Shown here in pieces: positions 35,031-45,408 of a stretch of DNA of 45,950 nt. The notes beneath the pieces were generated by a model. The model saw only the letters and a program-made list of their open reading frames with translations. It was not told the origin of the DNA and searched no databases. The stretch covers positions 1-45,950 of the forward strand of contig NZ_LKTM01000337.1 in the NCBI RefSeq assembly GCF_001417955.2. Direction: 5' to 3'. The DNA comes from Mycobacterium gordonae (lineage in GTDB: Bacteria; Actinomycetota; Actinomycetes; Mycobacteriales; Mycobacteriaceae). Each line of letters starts with the position of its first letter. Positions within the stretch are counted from its first letter, which is position 1. A program made the translations under genes and the position numbers.

Positions 35031-37429
35031 ACGCGGTGCTCTTCGTGGACCCGCTGCTCGATGGCCCGCTCACTCGGGGGCCGCAGGTGTCCGATCGCGG
35101 GCGGGTCGGGACGGTCGAGGTCGGCGGGGTCGGGCTGGCCGCGGAAGCGGTGCCACAGTCGTCGGCCTGCCAGGATGACCAGCACCGCCGCGGCGGTGAG
35201 CGTGATCGCGAACAGCACTTTGCCGTAGGCGTTGGAATGCACCGACAGGCGCACGGGTTCGCCCAGGACGGTCCCGTCCGGGGTGCGCAGCCCGACGTCG
35301 ATGGCGACGCGCTGGGTGAAGTTGACCTCGATGGGGACCCGCAGCGGCAGGTATCCCGGCGGCAACTCGATCTCGCCCATGTCGGTCACCGTCATCCCCG
35401 GCGGCGCCTTGACCTGCAGGCGCACCCGGATCGGCACGGCCAGGCCATTGTGCAGGGCCAGCGGCAGCGGGCTGTGCTCGGTGGCCAGGGTGTAGGAGCC
35501 GCCCGGGTTAACGATGGTCACCGAGCCGAAGAAGTCGTTGATCGTGGTGCCCACCACCGTCAGGCGCTGTTGGGCGAGGCCGTTGCGGGTGTCCGGCGGC
35601 ACCGACTGGCTCAGCGCGCGCAGCATGTCCTCGCGCAGCGGCGCGGTGTACTGGGGCCCGGTCAGGCCGGTGCGCTCGTCGGTCATCAGCGCCGAGGTCA
35701 GCTTGAACAGCCGGCCCACCTGGCCGCTGATCTCGCCGGTGATCTCGTCGCTGAACCTGCCCCGCTCGGAGGGGTAGGCGCCGGGCGGCACCGGCGGTTC
35801 GATGCGGGCGGCCGCGTCGGCGACGAGTGCGGGCAGCGGGCGCGGCACGGCCAGCCCCGAATGGATGGAGGTGGCCAGGGCGGTCAGGATGAACTGGGCG
35901 TCGTCACCCTGCAGCGACCACACCGCCGGGGGCACCAGGATCTGGGTGCGCGGGGCGGCCTCCGGGGTGAGGCTGCGCCACAGCATGGCGCCCAGCGCGT
36001 CCTGGCGCCGGGCGGTGGCCGAGTCGTGGTTGACCCGGATGGACAGCGACGGGTCGAGATAGGTCGGGACGGTCGGGTTGGAACCTGCTCCGGCCAGCGC
36101 CGCCCCCACGGCGGGGTCGAACGGCGCCGTCACCACCTGGGGCGACAGCCGATGCGGCGTGACGTTGGCGCTGCCGGCGTCGGCGGCGTCCTGGGCGGAC
36201 AGGTCGGCCGCGGCGACGGCGACCGTGTTGTCACCGGCGTTGAGCAGGCTGACCGCGCGGCTGGTCAGTGGGCCGTCCGGGAGCAGGGCGGTGCCGCGGA
36301 CCGAGGTCACGTCCAGGATGCGATCGATGATCTCGCCGTTGCTGAGGGTGGCGGTGGAGCTCAGGCCGGGGTCGTTGACGCGCTGCAGGGCGTCCAGGTC
36401 GGCCTGGGCGTAGGGCAGCGGCGCCACGCAGGTGCGGTGGGCCAGAGCGCGCAGCCGGTTGAGCCAGGTGCCGGCGGCGGCCTGGCCGGTGCCCGGGTGC
36501 GTGGGCGTGCCGGGGAGCTGGGCGGGCCCGTCGGGTGAGTTGGAGACGACGTAGCCGGCGGTCATCGCGTTGACGGTGACGATCAGGTCCGGGTCGACGG
36601 CCAGGCAGAGCGCACGCCCGACGGCGCCGTCGGGGTCGACGTCACGGCTGGTGGCGAGTTCGGCCGCCGACAGCAGCGTGTCGAGGCGTCCGCCGTTGGC
36701 CAGCGAGTTGGCCAGGTCGTCGTCGACCAGGCGGACCGGGATGGTGCCGCCGGGGACGCCCGGTGCCAGCCGGGGCCGGTCGGCCAGCGGCCACAGCATG
36801 GTGATCCACACGGGCTTGGTGGTTTCGGGTGCGACGGCGGGGGTGGCCTCTGCGCCTGCGGCTTTGTCCGGGGGGACGCCCACCACGGGCAGCAGGAAGC
36901 GCGCGTTGTCCAGGCGCGCGGGCGCGCCGTAGTCGGGGGTGCCGTTGACGTTGACCAGGACGGGGAAGATGCCGGGCTTGTCGACGGCCAGCGACGGCTT
37001 GGTGAGCGAGCGCAGCGGCGCGGACAGGGTGAAACCGGCCTGCTGGCCGCGCTGTAGTTCCGGGGAGACGGTGAGGAAGTCCGCGGCGGCCTCGTACTCG
37101 TCGGTGCTGCCGTCCAGTGAGGTCCGCAGGCCGGGGGAGGCCGAGACGGCCGACGCGTGTTCGAGGCGGACCATCACATCGCGGACCGGGCGGTCGCCGA
37201 TGTTGGTGACCATGCCGCTGACGGTGACGACGGGGTCGCTGGTGGTGGTGACGACGTCCGGGGACACCTGGTCGATGCGGACCTGGACGAAGGGCGTCGC
37301 GGTCGGCTCGCCCGCTCTGGCCAGCGGGGTGGCCTGCGGGGCGGTGAGCAGGACCCCGAAACCGGCCACGATGCCGATCACTGCGGCGAGACGCACCAAC
37401 CTTGCCCAGCGGGAGCGCGGCGCCGTCAC
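35027..37429 (-). CDS. Envelope protein of the Rv3909 family
   Basis: An 800-aa exported protein: signal peptide or N-terminal anchor at about residues 8-30 (WARLVRLAAVIGIVAGFGVLL), a large extracytoplasmic part with Ig-like ends (PVVTVSGMVTNIGDRPV near the start, LPLRVPIEVNFTQRV near the end), a C-terminal membrane helix (about 745-770) and a short cytoplasmic tail. The family (DUF6049-like) has no established biochemical role; its location between mutT4 and murJ suggests cell-wall assembly. GTG at 37429 is chosen because it overlaps the mutT4 stop (GTGA); the longer frame overlaps mutT4. Confidence 0.9.
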   Translation of the reverse strand: MTAPRSRWARLVRLAAVIGIVAGFGVLLTAPQATPLARAGEPTATPFVQVRIDQVSPDVVTTTSDPVVTVSGMVTNIGDRPVRDVMVRLEHASAVSASPGLRTSLDGSTDEYEAAADFLTVSPELQRGQQAGFTLSAPLRSLTKPSLAVDKPGIFPVLVNVNGTPDYGAPARLDNARFLLPVVGVPPDKAAGAEATPAVAPETTKPVWITMLWPLADRPRLAPGVPGGTIPVRLVDDDLANSLANGGRLDTLLSAAELATSRDVDPDGAVGRALCLAVDPDLIVTVNAMTAGYVVSNSPDGPAQLPGTPTHPGTGQAAAGTWLNRLRALAHRTCVAPLPYAQADLDALQRVNDPGLSSTATLSNGEIIDRILDVTSVRGTALLPDGPLTSRAVSLLNAGDNTVAVAAADLSAQDAADAGSANVTPHRLSPQVVTAPFDPAVGAALAGAGSNPTVPTYLDPSLSIRVNHDSATARRQDALGAMLWRSLTPEAAPRTQILVPPAVWSLQGDDAQFILTALATSIHSGLAVPRPLPALVADAAARIEPPVPPGAYPSERGRFSDEITGEISGQVGRLFKLTSALMTDERTGLTGPQYTAPLREDMLRALSQSVPPDTRNGLAQQRLTVVGTTINDFFGSVTIVNPGGSYTLATEHSPLPLALHNGLAVPIRVRLQVKAPPGMTVTDMGEIELPPGYLPLRVPIEVNFTQRVAIDVGLRTPDGTVLGEPVRLSVHSNAYGKVLFAITLTAAAVLVILAGRRLWHRFRGQPDPADLDRPDPPAIGHLRPPSERAIEQRVHEEHRV

Positions 37430-38169
37430 GGCCCCTGCCCGTGACCGTTCTTCTTGCCCGGCTCCGGGTCGTTGGCGTGCCGGGTGCGGGAGTGGGTCTG
37501 CGGCCGTCGCCGCGGCGCGCTCGGCGGCAGCGGCGGTAGCGCGTGCTCGCTGTCGTTCTGCAGCGTGTCGATCAGCTCGTGGGCCCGTTCGGCCAGGCGC
37601 CGTTCGTCGGCGTAGGCCAGCCGGGAGGGCAGTTCCCGGATCGGCACCCACGCCACCTCGGCAACCTCCAGGTCTTCGTCGCACAGCTCCCCACCCAAGA
37701 ACCGCATCAGATAGTGGTGCACGGTCTTGTGCACCCGTCGTCCGTCGGTGACGAACCAGTAGTCGATGCGCCCCAGCGCGGCAAGCACGCCGCCGCGGAT
37801 CCCCGTCTCCTCGGCGACCTCACGGATGGCGGTCTGCTCGGCAGTCTCACCCATCTCGATGTGGCCCTTGGGCAGCGACCACAGCATCCTGCCACGTCGG
37901 TCGATGCGTCCGATGAGGGCGGCCACCTGTGTTTCGCGGGGACCGTCGATGCCGTCGATGACCAGGCCGCCGGCCGAGGTCTCGTGCACGGTGCGCATCC
38001 GGTCGGGGTCGCGGCGCGGCCTCGGGCGGCGCTTGGCGGCGGCGGCCGGGGTGGGTACCGTGTCGGCGGCCGGCTGGCTTTCCGTATTGTTCTCAGCCGG
38101 ACGGGCGCCGCCACGACCACGACGCCGACCGCGGCGTCGACGAGGTTTGGCTTGTTCGCCCTCCGACAC
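37426..38169 (-). CDS. mutT4: NUDIX hydrolase MutT4
   Basis: A 247-aa protein with an Arg-rich N-terminal extension (RRRRGRRRGRG), a NUDIX domain (about 62-190) containing the box G-x5-E-x5-[UA]-x-R-E-x2-E-E-x-G as GHIEMGETAEQTAIREVAEE, and a Pro/Arg-rich tail. It matches Rv3908, proposed to clean oxidised nucleotides. GTG at 38169 is supported by a perfect TAATAT 7 nt upstream, which implies a leaderless mRNA. First gene of the leftward series to trxA. Confidence 0.93.
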   Translation of the reverse strand: MSEGEQAKPRRRRGRRRGRGGARPAENNTESQPAADTVPTPAAAAKRRPRPRRDPDRMRTVHETSAGGLVIDGIDGPRETQVAALIGRIDRRGRMLWSLPKGHIEMGETAEQTAIREVAEETGIRGGVLAALGRIDYWFVTDGRRVHKTVHHYLMRFLGGELCDEDLEVAEVAWVPIRELPSRLAYADERRLAERAHELIDTLQNDSEHALPPLPPSAPRRRPQTHSRTRHANDPEPGKKNGHGQGP

Positions 38170-38176
38170 CCAAGCG

Positions 38177-38182
38177 ATATTA
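38177..38182 (-). promoter_or_regulatory. -10 element of mutT4 (leaderless)
   Basis: TAATAT on the minus strand, with 7 nt between it and the GTG of mutT4. The spacing places the transcript start at the start codon. No obvious -35 is required in mycobacteria. Confidence 0.55.
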
Positions 38183-38432
38183 GCTGGCAAGGGCCGGTGT
38201 TCCTGATGCACTCGCCGTCGGCGGGCACCTTTGGTCACGCGAGTCGCTTGCGGCGCATGCGTCACAGCAGTACCTGGCGCGGGCGTTCAGGTGTTTGCCC
38301 GCCTCTGCGCGACACACATCGAGTGTGCCGCTGCGGCGGGATTTTCGCTTCCCGGGCGCAGTAGGCGCACACCGAAAGCAGTGGACGCACACTCGAACTG
38401 CCAGGACGTGCGCTGAGTCACCACGGCATCCC

Positions 38433-38441
38433 TATTAGGCT
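38433..38441 (+). promoter_or_regulatory. -10 element of pcnA (short leader or leaderless)
   Basis: TATTAGGCT contains two overlapping -10-like hexamers, TATTAG and TAGGCT, ending 11 and 8 nt before the pcnA GTG. This fits a leaderless or very short-leader transcript. The 280-bp gap between mutT4 and pcnA otherwise shows no gene. Confidence 0.5.
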
Positions 38442-38449
38442 CACCGAAC

Positions 38450-39895
<1,446 letters not shown>

Positions 39896-39901
<6 letters not shown>

Positions 39902-39912
39902 TGCGACTAGTC
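39896..39912. promoter_or_regulatory. Operator palindrome and -10 of the vapBC operon
   Basis: A perfect inverted repeat GACTAGT-GCG-ACTAGTC overlaps the pcnA stop codon and lies 7 bp before the antitoxin start. TAGTCT (39908-39913), 6 nt before the GTG, fits a -10 and a leaderless transcript. Antitoxin-toxin complexes of this class bind such palindromes to repress their operon; the site is therefore a good operator candidate. Confidence 0.7.
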
Positions 39913-39919
39913 TGAACCC

Positions 39920-40156
39920 GTGAAGTCGGTCTCCAGCACCGAAGCCAAGGCCAGGCTGAATGCGCTGCTGGCTGAAGTGCAGCGGACGGGCGCGTCTGTC
40001 ACCATCACCAGCCATGGCCGCCCCGTCGCAGTGCTGTCGCCGGTGAACCCGGTGCCGAGGAAGTTCGGTCAGATGCCGATGTTGGTGGTACCGGATGACT
40101 TCAACGCGCCGCTGCCAGAGGCGGAACTAGCGGCGTGGGAAGGCACTGTGCCGTAA
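39920..40156 (+). CDS. vapB: Phd/YefM-type antitoxin
   Basis: A 78-aa protein of the Phd/YefM fold: SSTEAKARLNALLAEVQRTG, then VTITSHGRPVAVLSP. The N-terminal part dimerises and binds DNA, the C-terminal part (LVVPDDFNAPLPEAEL) resembles toxin-binding segments that wrap the toxin. GTG start directly after the operator. The stop overlaps the toxin start by one base (TAATG). Confidence 0.9.
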   Translation: MKSVSSTEAKARLNALLAEVQRTGASVTITSHGRPVAVLSPVNPVPRKFGQMPMLVVPDDFNAPLPEAELAAWEGTVP

Positions 40157-40554
40157 TGGCGGGGTTGCGCGTTCTGCTGGACACCCACGTGTTGTTATGG
40201 CTGGTCAGCGCGCCGCAGAAAATCGGTGCCGATGCCCTTGAGGTGCTCGCGGACCCGCGCACTGAAATGCTGGTATCGGCGGCGTCGGCGTGGGAAATCG
40301 CGATCAAAACACGGCTGGGCCGCCTGGACGGGGATCCCCTGTTGTCGGCGTGGGGCGACGTCGTCCGCGACATGGCGGCGCGGGACCTCGCGATCGACGC
40401 CGAGGACGCGATCTTCGCCGGGCGGCTCAACTGGGACCACAACGACCCGTTCGATCGTGTCCTCGTCGCACAGGCTGCGCGGCGGAGCCTGACCATCGTG
40501 ACCAACGATCGCGCTATTCTGCGCGCGGCACTGACGCCGACTATCACGGCATGA
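40156..40554 (+). CDS. vapC: PIN-domain ribonuclease toxin VapC
   Basis: A 132-aa PIN-domain RNase. The metal-binding acidic residues are Asp9 (LLDTHVLLW), Glu47 (SAWEIAIK), Asp97/Asp100 (HNDPFDR) and Asp118 (TNDR). When free of antitoxin it would cut RNA (often tRNA or rRNA) and halt growth; the target cannot be read from the sequence. Co-translated with the antitoxin. Confidence 0.93.
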   Translation: MAGLRVLLDTHVLLWLVSAPQKIGADALEVLADPRTEMLVSAASAWEIAIKTRLGRLDGDPLLSAWGDVVRDMAARDLAIDAEDAIFAGRLNWDHNDPFDRVLVAQAARRSLTIVTNDRAILRAALTPTITA

Positions 40555-40593
40555 ACAGGGAACCCCAGGCTGCAGGTTCCCGTCGAAACTTCC

Positions 40594-41100
40594 ATGGATT
40601 ACTGCTTGGGAGACGACGGCGCGGCATCGATCTGGACCCGGCCACCCGACCTGGACCTCGACGGCGACGGCAGGTTCGACGCGATCGGTCTGGATCTGGA
40701 TGGTGACGGTCTGCGGGACGACGCGCTGGCCGACCTCGACGGCGATGGGATGGCCGACCACGCTGTGCTCGACGTCGACAACGACGGCACCCCGGAAAGC
40801 TATTTCGTCGACGACGGGTCCGGGACGTGGGCGGTCGCGGTCGACCGCGACGGGCAGCTGCGGTGGTTCGGCCTGGACGGCGCGGAACATGCCGGAGGCC
40901 CGTTGGTCGATTTCGATGGACAGGGCCAACTTGACGACCGATTGTTCGACACCGACGCTGACGGGATCGCCGACAGGGTTCTCTGCGCCGGCCCCGACGG
41001 CGTCACTGGATATATCGACACCGACGGCGATGGGCTGTGGAACCTTCGGCTGATGGATGCCGATAGTGACGGCCTGGCAGACGGCGCCGCTGAATTATGA
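40594..41100 (+). CDS. Asp-rich calcium-binding-type repeat protein (Rv3906c-like)
   Basis: A 168-aa acidic protein built from about eight repeats of D-x-D-x-D-G or related form (LDGDGRFD, LDGDGLRD, LDGDGMAD, VDNDGTPE, FDGQGQLD, TDADGIAD, TDGDGLWN, ADSDGLAD), as in thrombospondin type-3 or dockerin calcium loops. There is no classical signal peptide or membrane segment. A similar protein lies next to pcnA in M. tuberculosis (Rv3906c, recalled by position). Calcium binding is predicted from the repeats. It precedes the ESX genes by 210 bp, in the same direction. Confidence 0.8.
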   Translation: MDYCLGDDGAASIWTRPPDLDLDGDGRFDAIGLDLDGDGLRDDALADLDGDGMADHAVLDVDNDGTPESYFVDDGSGTWAVAVDRDGQLRWFGLDGAEHAGGPLVDFDGQGQLDDRLFDTDADGIADRVLCAGPDGVTGYIDTDGDGLWNLRLMDADSDGLADGAAEL

Positions 41101-41310
41101 ATTCATTTCGCAATAACGCCAGCTAATAGGTAGCTGCCATTACTCAAGTGTCATACCGTTTGACACGCGGCCGTTTGTCGTGTCCACTAAACAACCTGCT
41201 TAATGCCTGTGTAGCAACGACATCGGGTGAAGTGACAGCCTGCTGAAGCTGGTCTAGTTTTACGCAGACCCACGCTCGGGGAGCGCAATTAATTGAGGGA
41301 GACGTAAATA
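41101..41310. promoter_or_regulatory. AT-rich upstream region of the ESX locus
   Basis: A 210-bp gap, visibly richer in A/T than its flanks. A weak hairpin CAGCTA-ATAGG-TAGCTG lies at 41120-41136 and could end transcription from the left. A promoter for the ESX genes is expected here; none could be assigned. No coding frame is convincing. In M. tuberculosis eccB2, eccC2, PE36 and PPE69 lie upstream of esxD; none is here. Confidence 0.45.
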
Positions 41311-41637
41311 ATGGCAAATGCCACCGTTGTCACTCCGGAACTGCTGCGCAGTACTCAGCAGCGAATTGAAACACGACTGCAGGAGGCGGTGGCGATCGCC
41401 AACCAGTACCTCAGCGGTCACGAAAACATCATCAGCGCCACCGGGTGGGCGGGTGACGCGGGGTCCACATCTCTGAACACCGCAGGCCACATCCACCACG
41501 ATCTGCAGCAGATCATGACGGGCGGTCAACGGCTGGCGCACGGCCTGGGCCGGGCCGCGGCACTGATGGAAAACCACGAGGCAGATGCCGCGCACGACCT
41601 GAACGGTGTGTTCGGCGGGGGAGGCCAGGCGGTCTAG
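41311..41637 (+). CDS. esxD: WXG100 protein EsxD-like
   Basis: A 108-aa small helical hairpin protein of the ESAT-6/CFP-10 superfamily. The turn motif is WAG (GWAGDAG) in place of WXG with the expected spacing between two helices (about 10-45 and 55-90). TVVTPELLRST and GGQRLAHGL...AALMENHEAD match EsxD (Rv3891c). A heterodimer with the next protein is expected, secreted through an ESX apparatus. ATG at 41311 follows GAGGGAG. Confidence 0.9.
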   Translation: MANATVVTPELLRSTQQRIETRLQEAVAIANQYLSGHENIISATGWAGDAGSTSLNTAGHIHHDLQQIMTGGQRLAHGLGRAAALMENHEADAAHDLNGVFGGGGQAV

Positions 41638-41691
41638 AGCTCTGTCCACCCTGAAAATCCCCGGACCACACACCAAAGGAATCACATCGTC

Positions 41692-41982
41692 ATGACAGAT
41701 CAGATCGTCTACAACCACGGCGCCGTCATCGGCTTCGCCGGCGAGGTCGGCAGCCAGGCCGCACAACTGATGGAAATCCACGCCGACGTCCTGCACATGA
41801 CCCAGGCTCTCGGGGACTTCTTCCAGGGCCACGGCGCCACGGCGTTCTTCGACGCCCAGCAGCAGATGTTGCACGGCCTCGAGGACCTCATTCAGACCGT
41901 CAGCCGTCATGCCCACACCGTTCACAACGTGGACGAGATGGCGCAGGCGACCGACGCCCAGATGGGCACCTTGTTCAGCTAG
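41692..41982 (+). CDS. esxC: WXG100 protein EsxC-like
   Basis: A 96-aa ESAT-6-like protein; DQIVYNHGAVIGFAGEVG and FFDAQQQMLHGLEDLI match EsxC (Rv3890c). The WXG position is FQG (FFQGHGA), as in EsxC. ATG at 41692, 54 bp after esxD. Partner of EsxD. Confidence 0.92.
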   Translation: MTDQIVYNHGAVIGFAGEVGSQAAQLMEIHADVLHMTQALGDFFQGHGATAFFDAQQQMLHGLEDLIQTVSRHAHTVHNVDEMAQATDAQMGTLFS

Positions 41983-42047
41983 CCACTTCGAGTGGGCCGA
42001 CGGGGCGCATGCACAGCGTGCGCCCCTGGCCCGCATTGAGGGACACC

Positions 42048-42881
42048 GTGTTAACCACCACCGTTGACGGGCTATGGGCCCTGCAAGTACTTACGGGAAT
42101 CGAGACCGTCGCTCCCGAGCTGGGTCTACGCCCGCATCTGCCCAGCGTGGAGCCCAAATGGTTGGCGCTCCAACACCCGGTGACCAGTGAATTGCGTGAT
42201 GCCGGTGTAGTCGACGGGCTCGACGGCGTGGATCCCACGGTGGTGGAATGGCTGACCGTCCTGTCGCGCCGGGACGTCAGTTTGGTCGTCGATGTCCGCA
42301 CGCCCGGCGACAGCGAACCGGCACGCGTGCTGCTCGCCAGGTTCGCGCAGTGGTGGGTCGCCCTCGAGCGCTCCGCGGATCTGATTCGGATCAGTGGTGC
42401 GGGCACGTCCACCGGCGAGGAAACGGCGAACACCGTGCTCAACGAGCAGATCGAGCGGCTGTGCGGCCGAAACCACCCCGCGCCGCTGCGGCCCGTCACC
42501 CTCGATGCCGGCGCGATGCGGATCGCCGCGGCCGGCCGGGAGGCGCCGCAGACATTTCTGGCCGGCCAGCGCCTCGACGCCGATCAGGTGCGACTGCTGA
42601 CGGTGGCCGCAGACCCGCGCCGATCGGCGCAGGCGTCGATCGTCGCCGCGCAGTCCGGGGTCGACACGGGACGATTCCAACGCACCCATATCGAACCGGG
42701 TGCGGTGACGATCATCGACACCCTCGAGGGACGGCTGGTTGCCGAGGATGTCGAATCCGGGGGCAAGACGTGGATGATCGTCGCCCCTGGGACCAGCAGC
42801 AATATCGCCGCGGCGATCAATCGCATGATGCGGCGCCTGCCCGCTCATCAGGACTGGCATTCGTACCGCAAAGTCGTGTAG
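42048..42881 (+). CDS. espG2: ESX chaperone EspG2
   Basis: A 277-aa cytosolic chaperone of the EspG family, which binds PE-PPE pairs and delivers them to the ESX ATPase. The start LTTTVDGLWALQVLTG, the segment LRPVTLDAGAM and the end QDWHSYRKVV match EspG2 (Rv3889c). GTG at 42048, with GAGGG upstream, is chosen over an upstream start at 42009. No PE or PPE gene is seen next to it. Confidence 0.92.
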   Translation: MLTTTVDGLWALQVLTGIETVAPELGLRPHLPSVEPKWLALQHPVTSELRDAGVVDGLDGVDPTVVEWLTVLSRRDVSLVVDVRTPGDSEPARVLLARFAQWWVALERSADLIRISGAGTSTGEETANTVLNEQIERLCGRNHPAPLRPVTLDAGAMRIAAAGREAPQTFLAGQRLDADQVRLLTVAADPRRSAQASIVAAQSGVDTGRFQRTHIEPGAVTIIDTLEGRLVAEDVESGGKTWMIVAPGTSSNIAAAINRMMRRLPAHQDWHSYRKVV

Positions 42882-42916
42882 TCGAGAGGTATCACCCAAG
42901 TGTTAGCAATCCCGCT

Positions 42917-43918
42917 GTGACGAATACATGGAACGCCGGCCCGAACGCCGCCGAACAATCCGGGCGTTACCAGCACCAGGAATCCGTCTCCGGCACCTTA
43001 CGCATTTCCGACATGGTGGCGCCCCGCAAAGTGCCACCCGGGTCGGGCTGGCGCAAATTCGTGTACGCGATCTCTTTTCAGACCATCAATCTCGGAGAGT
43101 CGCCGGCCGAACGGCACTATCGGGAATTGCAGTCGCGGATTCGGCGCCATATCCGCAAGCAGTACGTGATCGGGGTGATCTCGGGGAAAGGTGGCGTCGG
43201 CAAGACCACGATGACCGCCTGCATCGGCGGTGTGTTCCGGGAATGCCGCCCGGACAACGTCGTCGCCATTGATGCCGCCCCGGGGTTCGGTACGCTGGCC
43301 GGCCGCATCGATGAGTCCCCACCCGGCGACTACTCGGCAGTTCTGAACGACACGGACGTGCAGGGCTACGCCGACATCCGAGAACATCTGGGACAGAACA
43401 GCATCGGACTCGATGTACTGGCCGGCAACCGGGCGTCGGACCAGCCGCGGCCCCTGGTGCCGTCCATGTTCACCGGAGTGCTCGCACGGCTGCGCCGCAC
43501 CCACACGGTGATCGTGGTGGACACTTCCGACGACCTGGAGCACCCGGTCATGAAGGCAGTGCTCGACGCCTGCGACGCCCTGGTCTTCGTCTCAGGTTTG
43601 ACCGCGGACACCTCGCTGCCGGTCACCCGCGCGATCGACCTGCTCCGCTCCATGGGCTTCCACGAGTTGGTGTCCCGCAGCACCGTCATCCTCAACGACA
43701 GCCGCAACAAGTACGGACCGGATGCGCTCAAATACCTCACCGAACGCTTCCGGCAATCCGGCGCGACGGTCGAATTCATGCCCTATGACCCGTATCTGGC
43801 CAAGGGCGGCATCATCGACACCCGCCACGAACTGAGAAAGCAATCCCGGCTCCGGCTCTTCGAGATCACCGCCGCGCTGGCCGACAAGTACATTCCGGAC
43901 GCCGACAGGCCACGTTAA
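42917..43918 (+). CDS. MinD/ParA-like ATPase of the ESX-2 locus (Rv3888c-like)
   Basis: A 333-aa P-loop ATPase with deviant Walker A GKGGVGKTTM (about residues 90-100) and a Walker-B-like VIVVDTSDDL; the N-terminal 60 residues are a linker. The order espG2, this gene, eccD2 is that of M. tuberculosis Rv3889c-Rv3888c-Rv3887c. Proteins like this (EspI-type) are proposed to sense energy state and modulate ESX secretion. GTG at 42917. The stop overlaps eccD2 by one base (TAATG). Confidence 0.88.
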   Translation: MTNTWNAGPNAAEQSGRYQHQESVSGTLRISDMVAPRKVPPGSGWRKFVYAISFQTINLGESPAERHYRELQSRIRRHIRKQYVIGVISGKGGVGKTTMTACIGGVFRECRPDNVVAIDAAPGFGTLAGRIDESPPGDYSAVLNDTDVQGYADIREHLGQNSIGLDVLAGNRASDQPRPLVPSMFTGVLARLRRTHTVIVVDTSDDLEHPVMKAVLDACDALVFVSGLTADTSLPVTRAIDLLRSMGFHELVSRSTVILNDSRNKYGPDALKYLTERFRQSGATVEFMPYDPYLAKGGIIDTRHELRKQSRLRLFEITAALADKYIPDADRPR

Positions 43919-45408
43919 TGGCGAAGGTTTCGTTCCCCGCCCGGTGTGCGGTCGCCGTCGTGTGCGGTGAACACCTCCTTTCCCAGGTCTACCCGGCGTC
44001 CGTGCCCATCGAGGTCTTCCTCGACAACGCCGTCGAACTGCTCAACGAGGAGCTCAAGCGCCGCGGCCTGGGCGGCCTGGACGCCGCCGCCGGTTACGAG
44101 CTGCACAAAGCCAACGGGGTGCGCCTGGATGTGACCAAGACCCTCGATGAGCTCGGCGTCGAGGACGGTGCCACGCTGGCGCTGGTTCCGGCGGTTGACG
44201 GCGAGTCGTTCGAGCCGCAGTACGAGTCGCTGTCCACCGGACTGGCTCGGGTAGGCAAGAAGCTTTTCGAACCGGTCACCGTGCGAACCGCGGCCCACAC
44301 CGCGCTGGCGATCACTGCGGCCGTAGCCGTGACGATACTGGGACTTGCTGTGCGACAACGCATCTCATCGGCGACGCTGGCACCCGGCATCCTCACGAGT
44401 AGCCTCGGGTTGCTTACTGCCGGAGGCGCCGTCGCGGTCTGGCGGTGGTGGCCGCACCGTACCGACATGATTGACGTCCTGGGGTGGCTGGCCGTGCCGC
44501 TGCTCGCGGTGGGACTGGCCGCCTCCGCACCGGGACACCTGGGATCGGCTCACGTCTTCATCGGCGCGGTGACGGCGGCGGTGCTGGCCTGGGGGATCAG
44601 CGGGACAACGGGACGCCACCTCAGTGTGGCAGCGACGGTGGTGACGCTGTGCGTGGTGGGCGGAACCGTTGCGGCGGTGCGCATGTGGTGGCCCGTGCCC
44701 GCCCAGTGGCTGGGGATGTGCACCCTCGTCGCCCTGCTGTTCGTCCTGACAGCGGCCCCGACGATCGCGCTCTGGGTTGCCCGGATCCGGCCGCCCTACT
44801 TCGGCTCGATCACCGGACGCGACTTGTTCCGACGGAGCGCCGGGCTTCCTACCGATGCGGTCGCGCCGGTCAGCGATGGCACCGACGGCACCGACGAGGA
44901 CGCAAATCCCGACACCACCCCGCGCGGCGCACAGATCGCCGCCGCGGCGATACGTGCCAACCAGGTGCTGACCGGAATCTGCGTCGGCGCCGCGGCTGCT
45001 TTGCCCGCCGCGGTGTGGTCATCGCTGATGCCGGGCCGTGACCGGGCAGCGGCGGCCGCGGTGCTCGCCGGGCTCTTCGTCGTGATCTTCATCAGCCGGG
45101 GGCGGGCCTTCGCCGACAAACGCCAGGCCGTTGCGCTGGTGTCCGGTGCGGCGGCCGCGACCTGCGCCGGGGTCGTCAAACACGTTGTGCACGAACCGGC
45201 TTCGTCAAGCCAGGCGCTGGTGGCCGCGGCGGTGCTGCTGGTCGCCTTCGCAGGGGCAGGGCTGTTGGCGGCGTTGCTCGTTCCAGTCACCAGGTTCACG
45301 CCGCTGGTACGGATGGCCGCGGAGTGGCTCGAGATCGTGGCCATCATCGCGGCGCTGCCGATGGCCGCCTGGATCGGCGGACTGTTCACCTGGGTGCGGA
45401 TGCGATGA
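43918..45408 (+). CDS. eccD2: ESX membrane channel protein EccD2
   Basis: A 496-aa protein with a ubiquitin-like cytoplasmic N-terminus (about 1-90, FPARCAVAVVCGEHLLSQVY) and about 11 membrane segments in two groups, with a loop around residues 305-340. EccD dimers form the transmembrane vestibules of the type VII core. Its stop overlaps mycP2 (ATGA). Confidence 0.93.
   Translation: MAKVSFPARCAVAVVCGEHLLSQVYPASVPIEVFLDNAVELLNEELKRRGLGGLDAAAGYELHKANGVRLDVTKTLDELGVEDGATLALVPAVDGESFEPQYESLSTGLARVGKKLFEPVTVRTAAHTALAITAAVAVTILGLAVRQRISSATLAPGILTSSLGLLTAGGAVAVWRWWPHRTDMIDVLGWLAVPLLAVGLAASAPGHLGSAHVFIGAVTAAVLAWGISGTTGRHLSVAATVVTLCVVGGTVAAVRMWWPVPAQWLGMCTLVALLFVLTAAPTIALWVARIRPPYFGSITGRDLFRRSAGLPTDAVAPVSDGTDGTDEDANPDTTPRGAQIAAAAIRANQVLTGICVGAAAALPAAVWSSLMPGRDRAAAAAVLAGLFVVIFISRGRAFADKRQAVALVSGAAAATCAGVVKHVVHEPASSSQALVAAAVLLVAFAGAGLLAALLVPVTRFTPLVRMAAEWLEIVAIIAALPMAAWIGGLFTWVRMR

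Noticed and set aside
33150..35228. 692-aa plus-strand frame antisense to murJ
   Set aside because: Gln/Arg/His/Asp-rich composition typical of the antisense frame of a membrane protein gene.
41311..41982. Assignment of the WXG100 pair to EsxF/EsxE, which lie near pcnA in M. tuberculosis
   Set aside because: The sequences resemble EsxD/EsxC, and the following espG2, ATPase and eccD2 genes confirm ESX-2 type.
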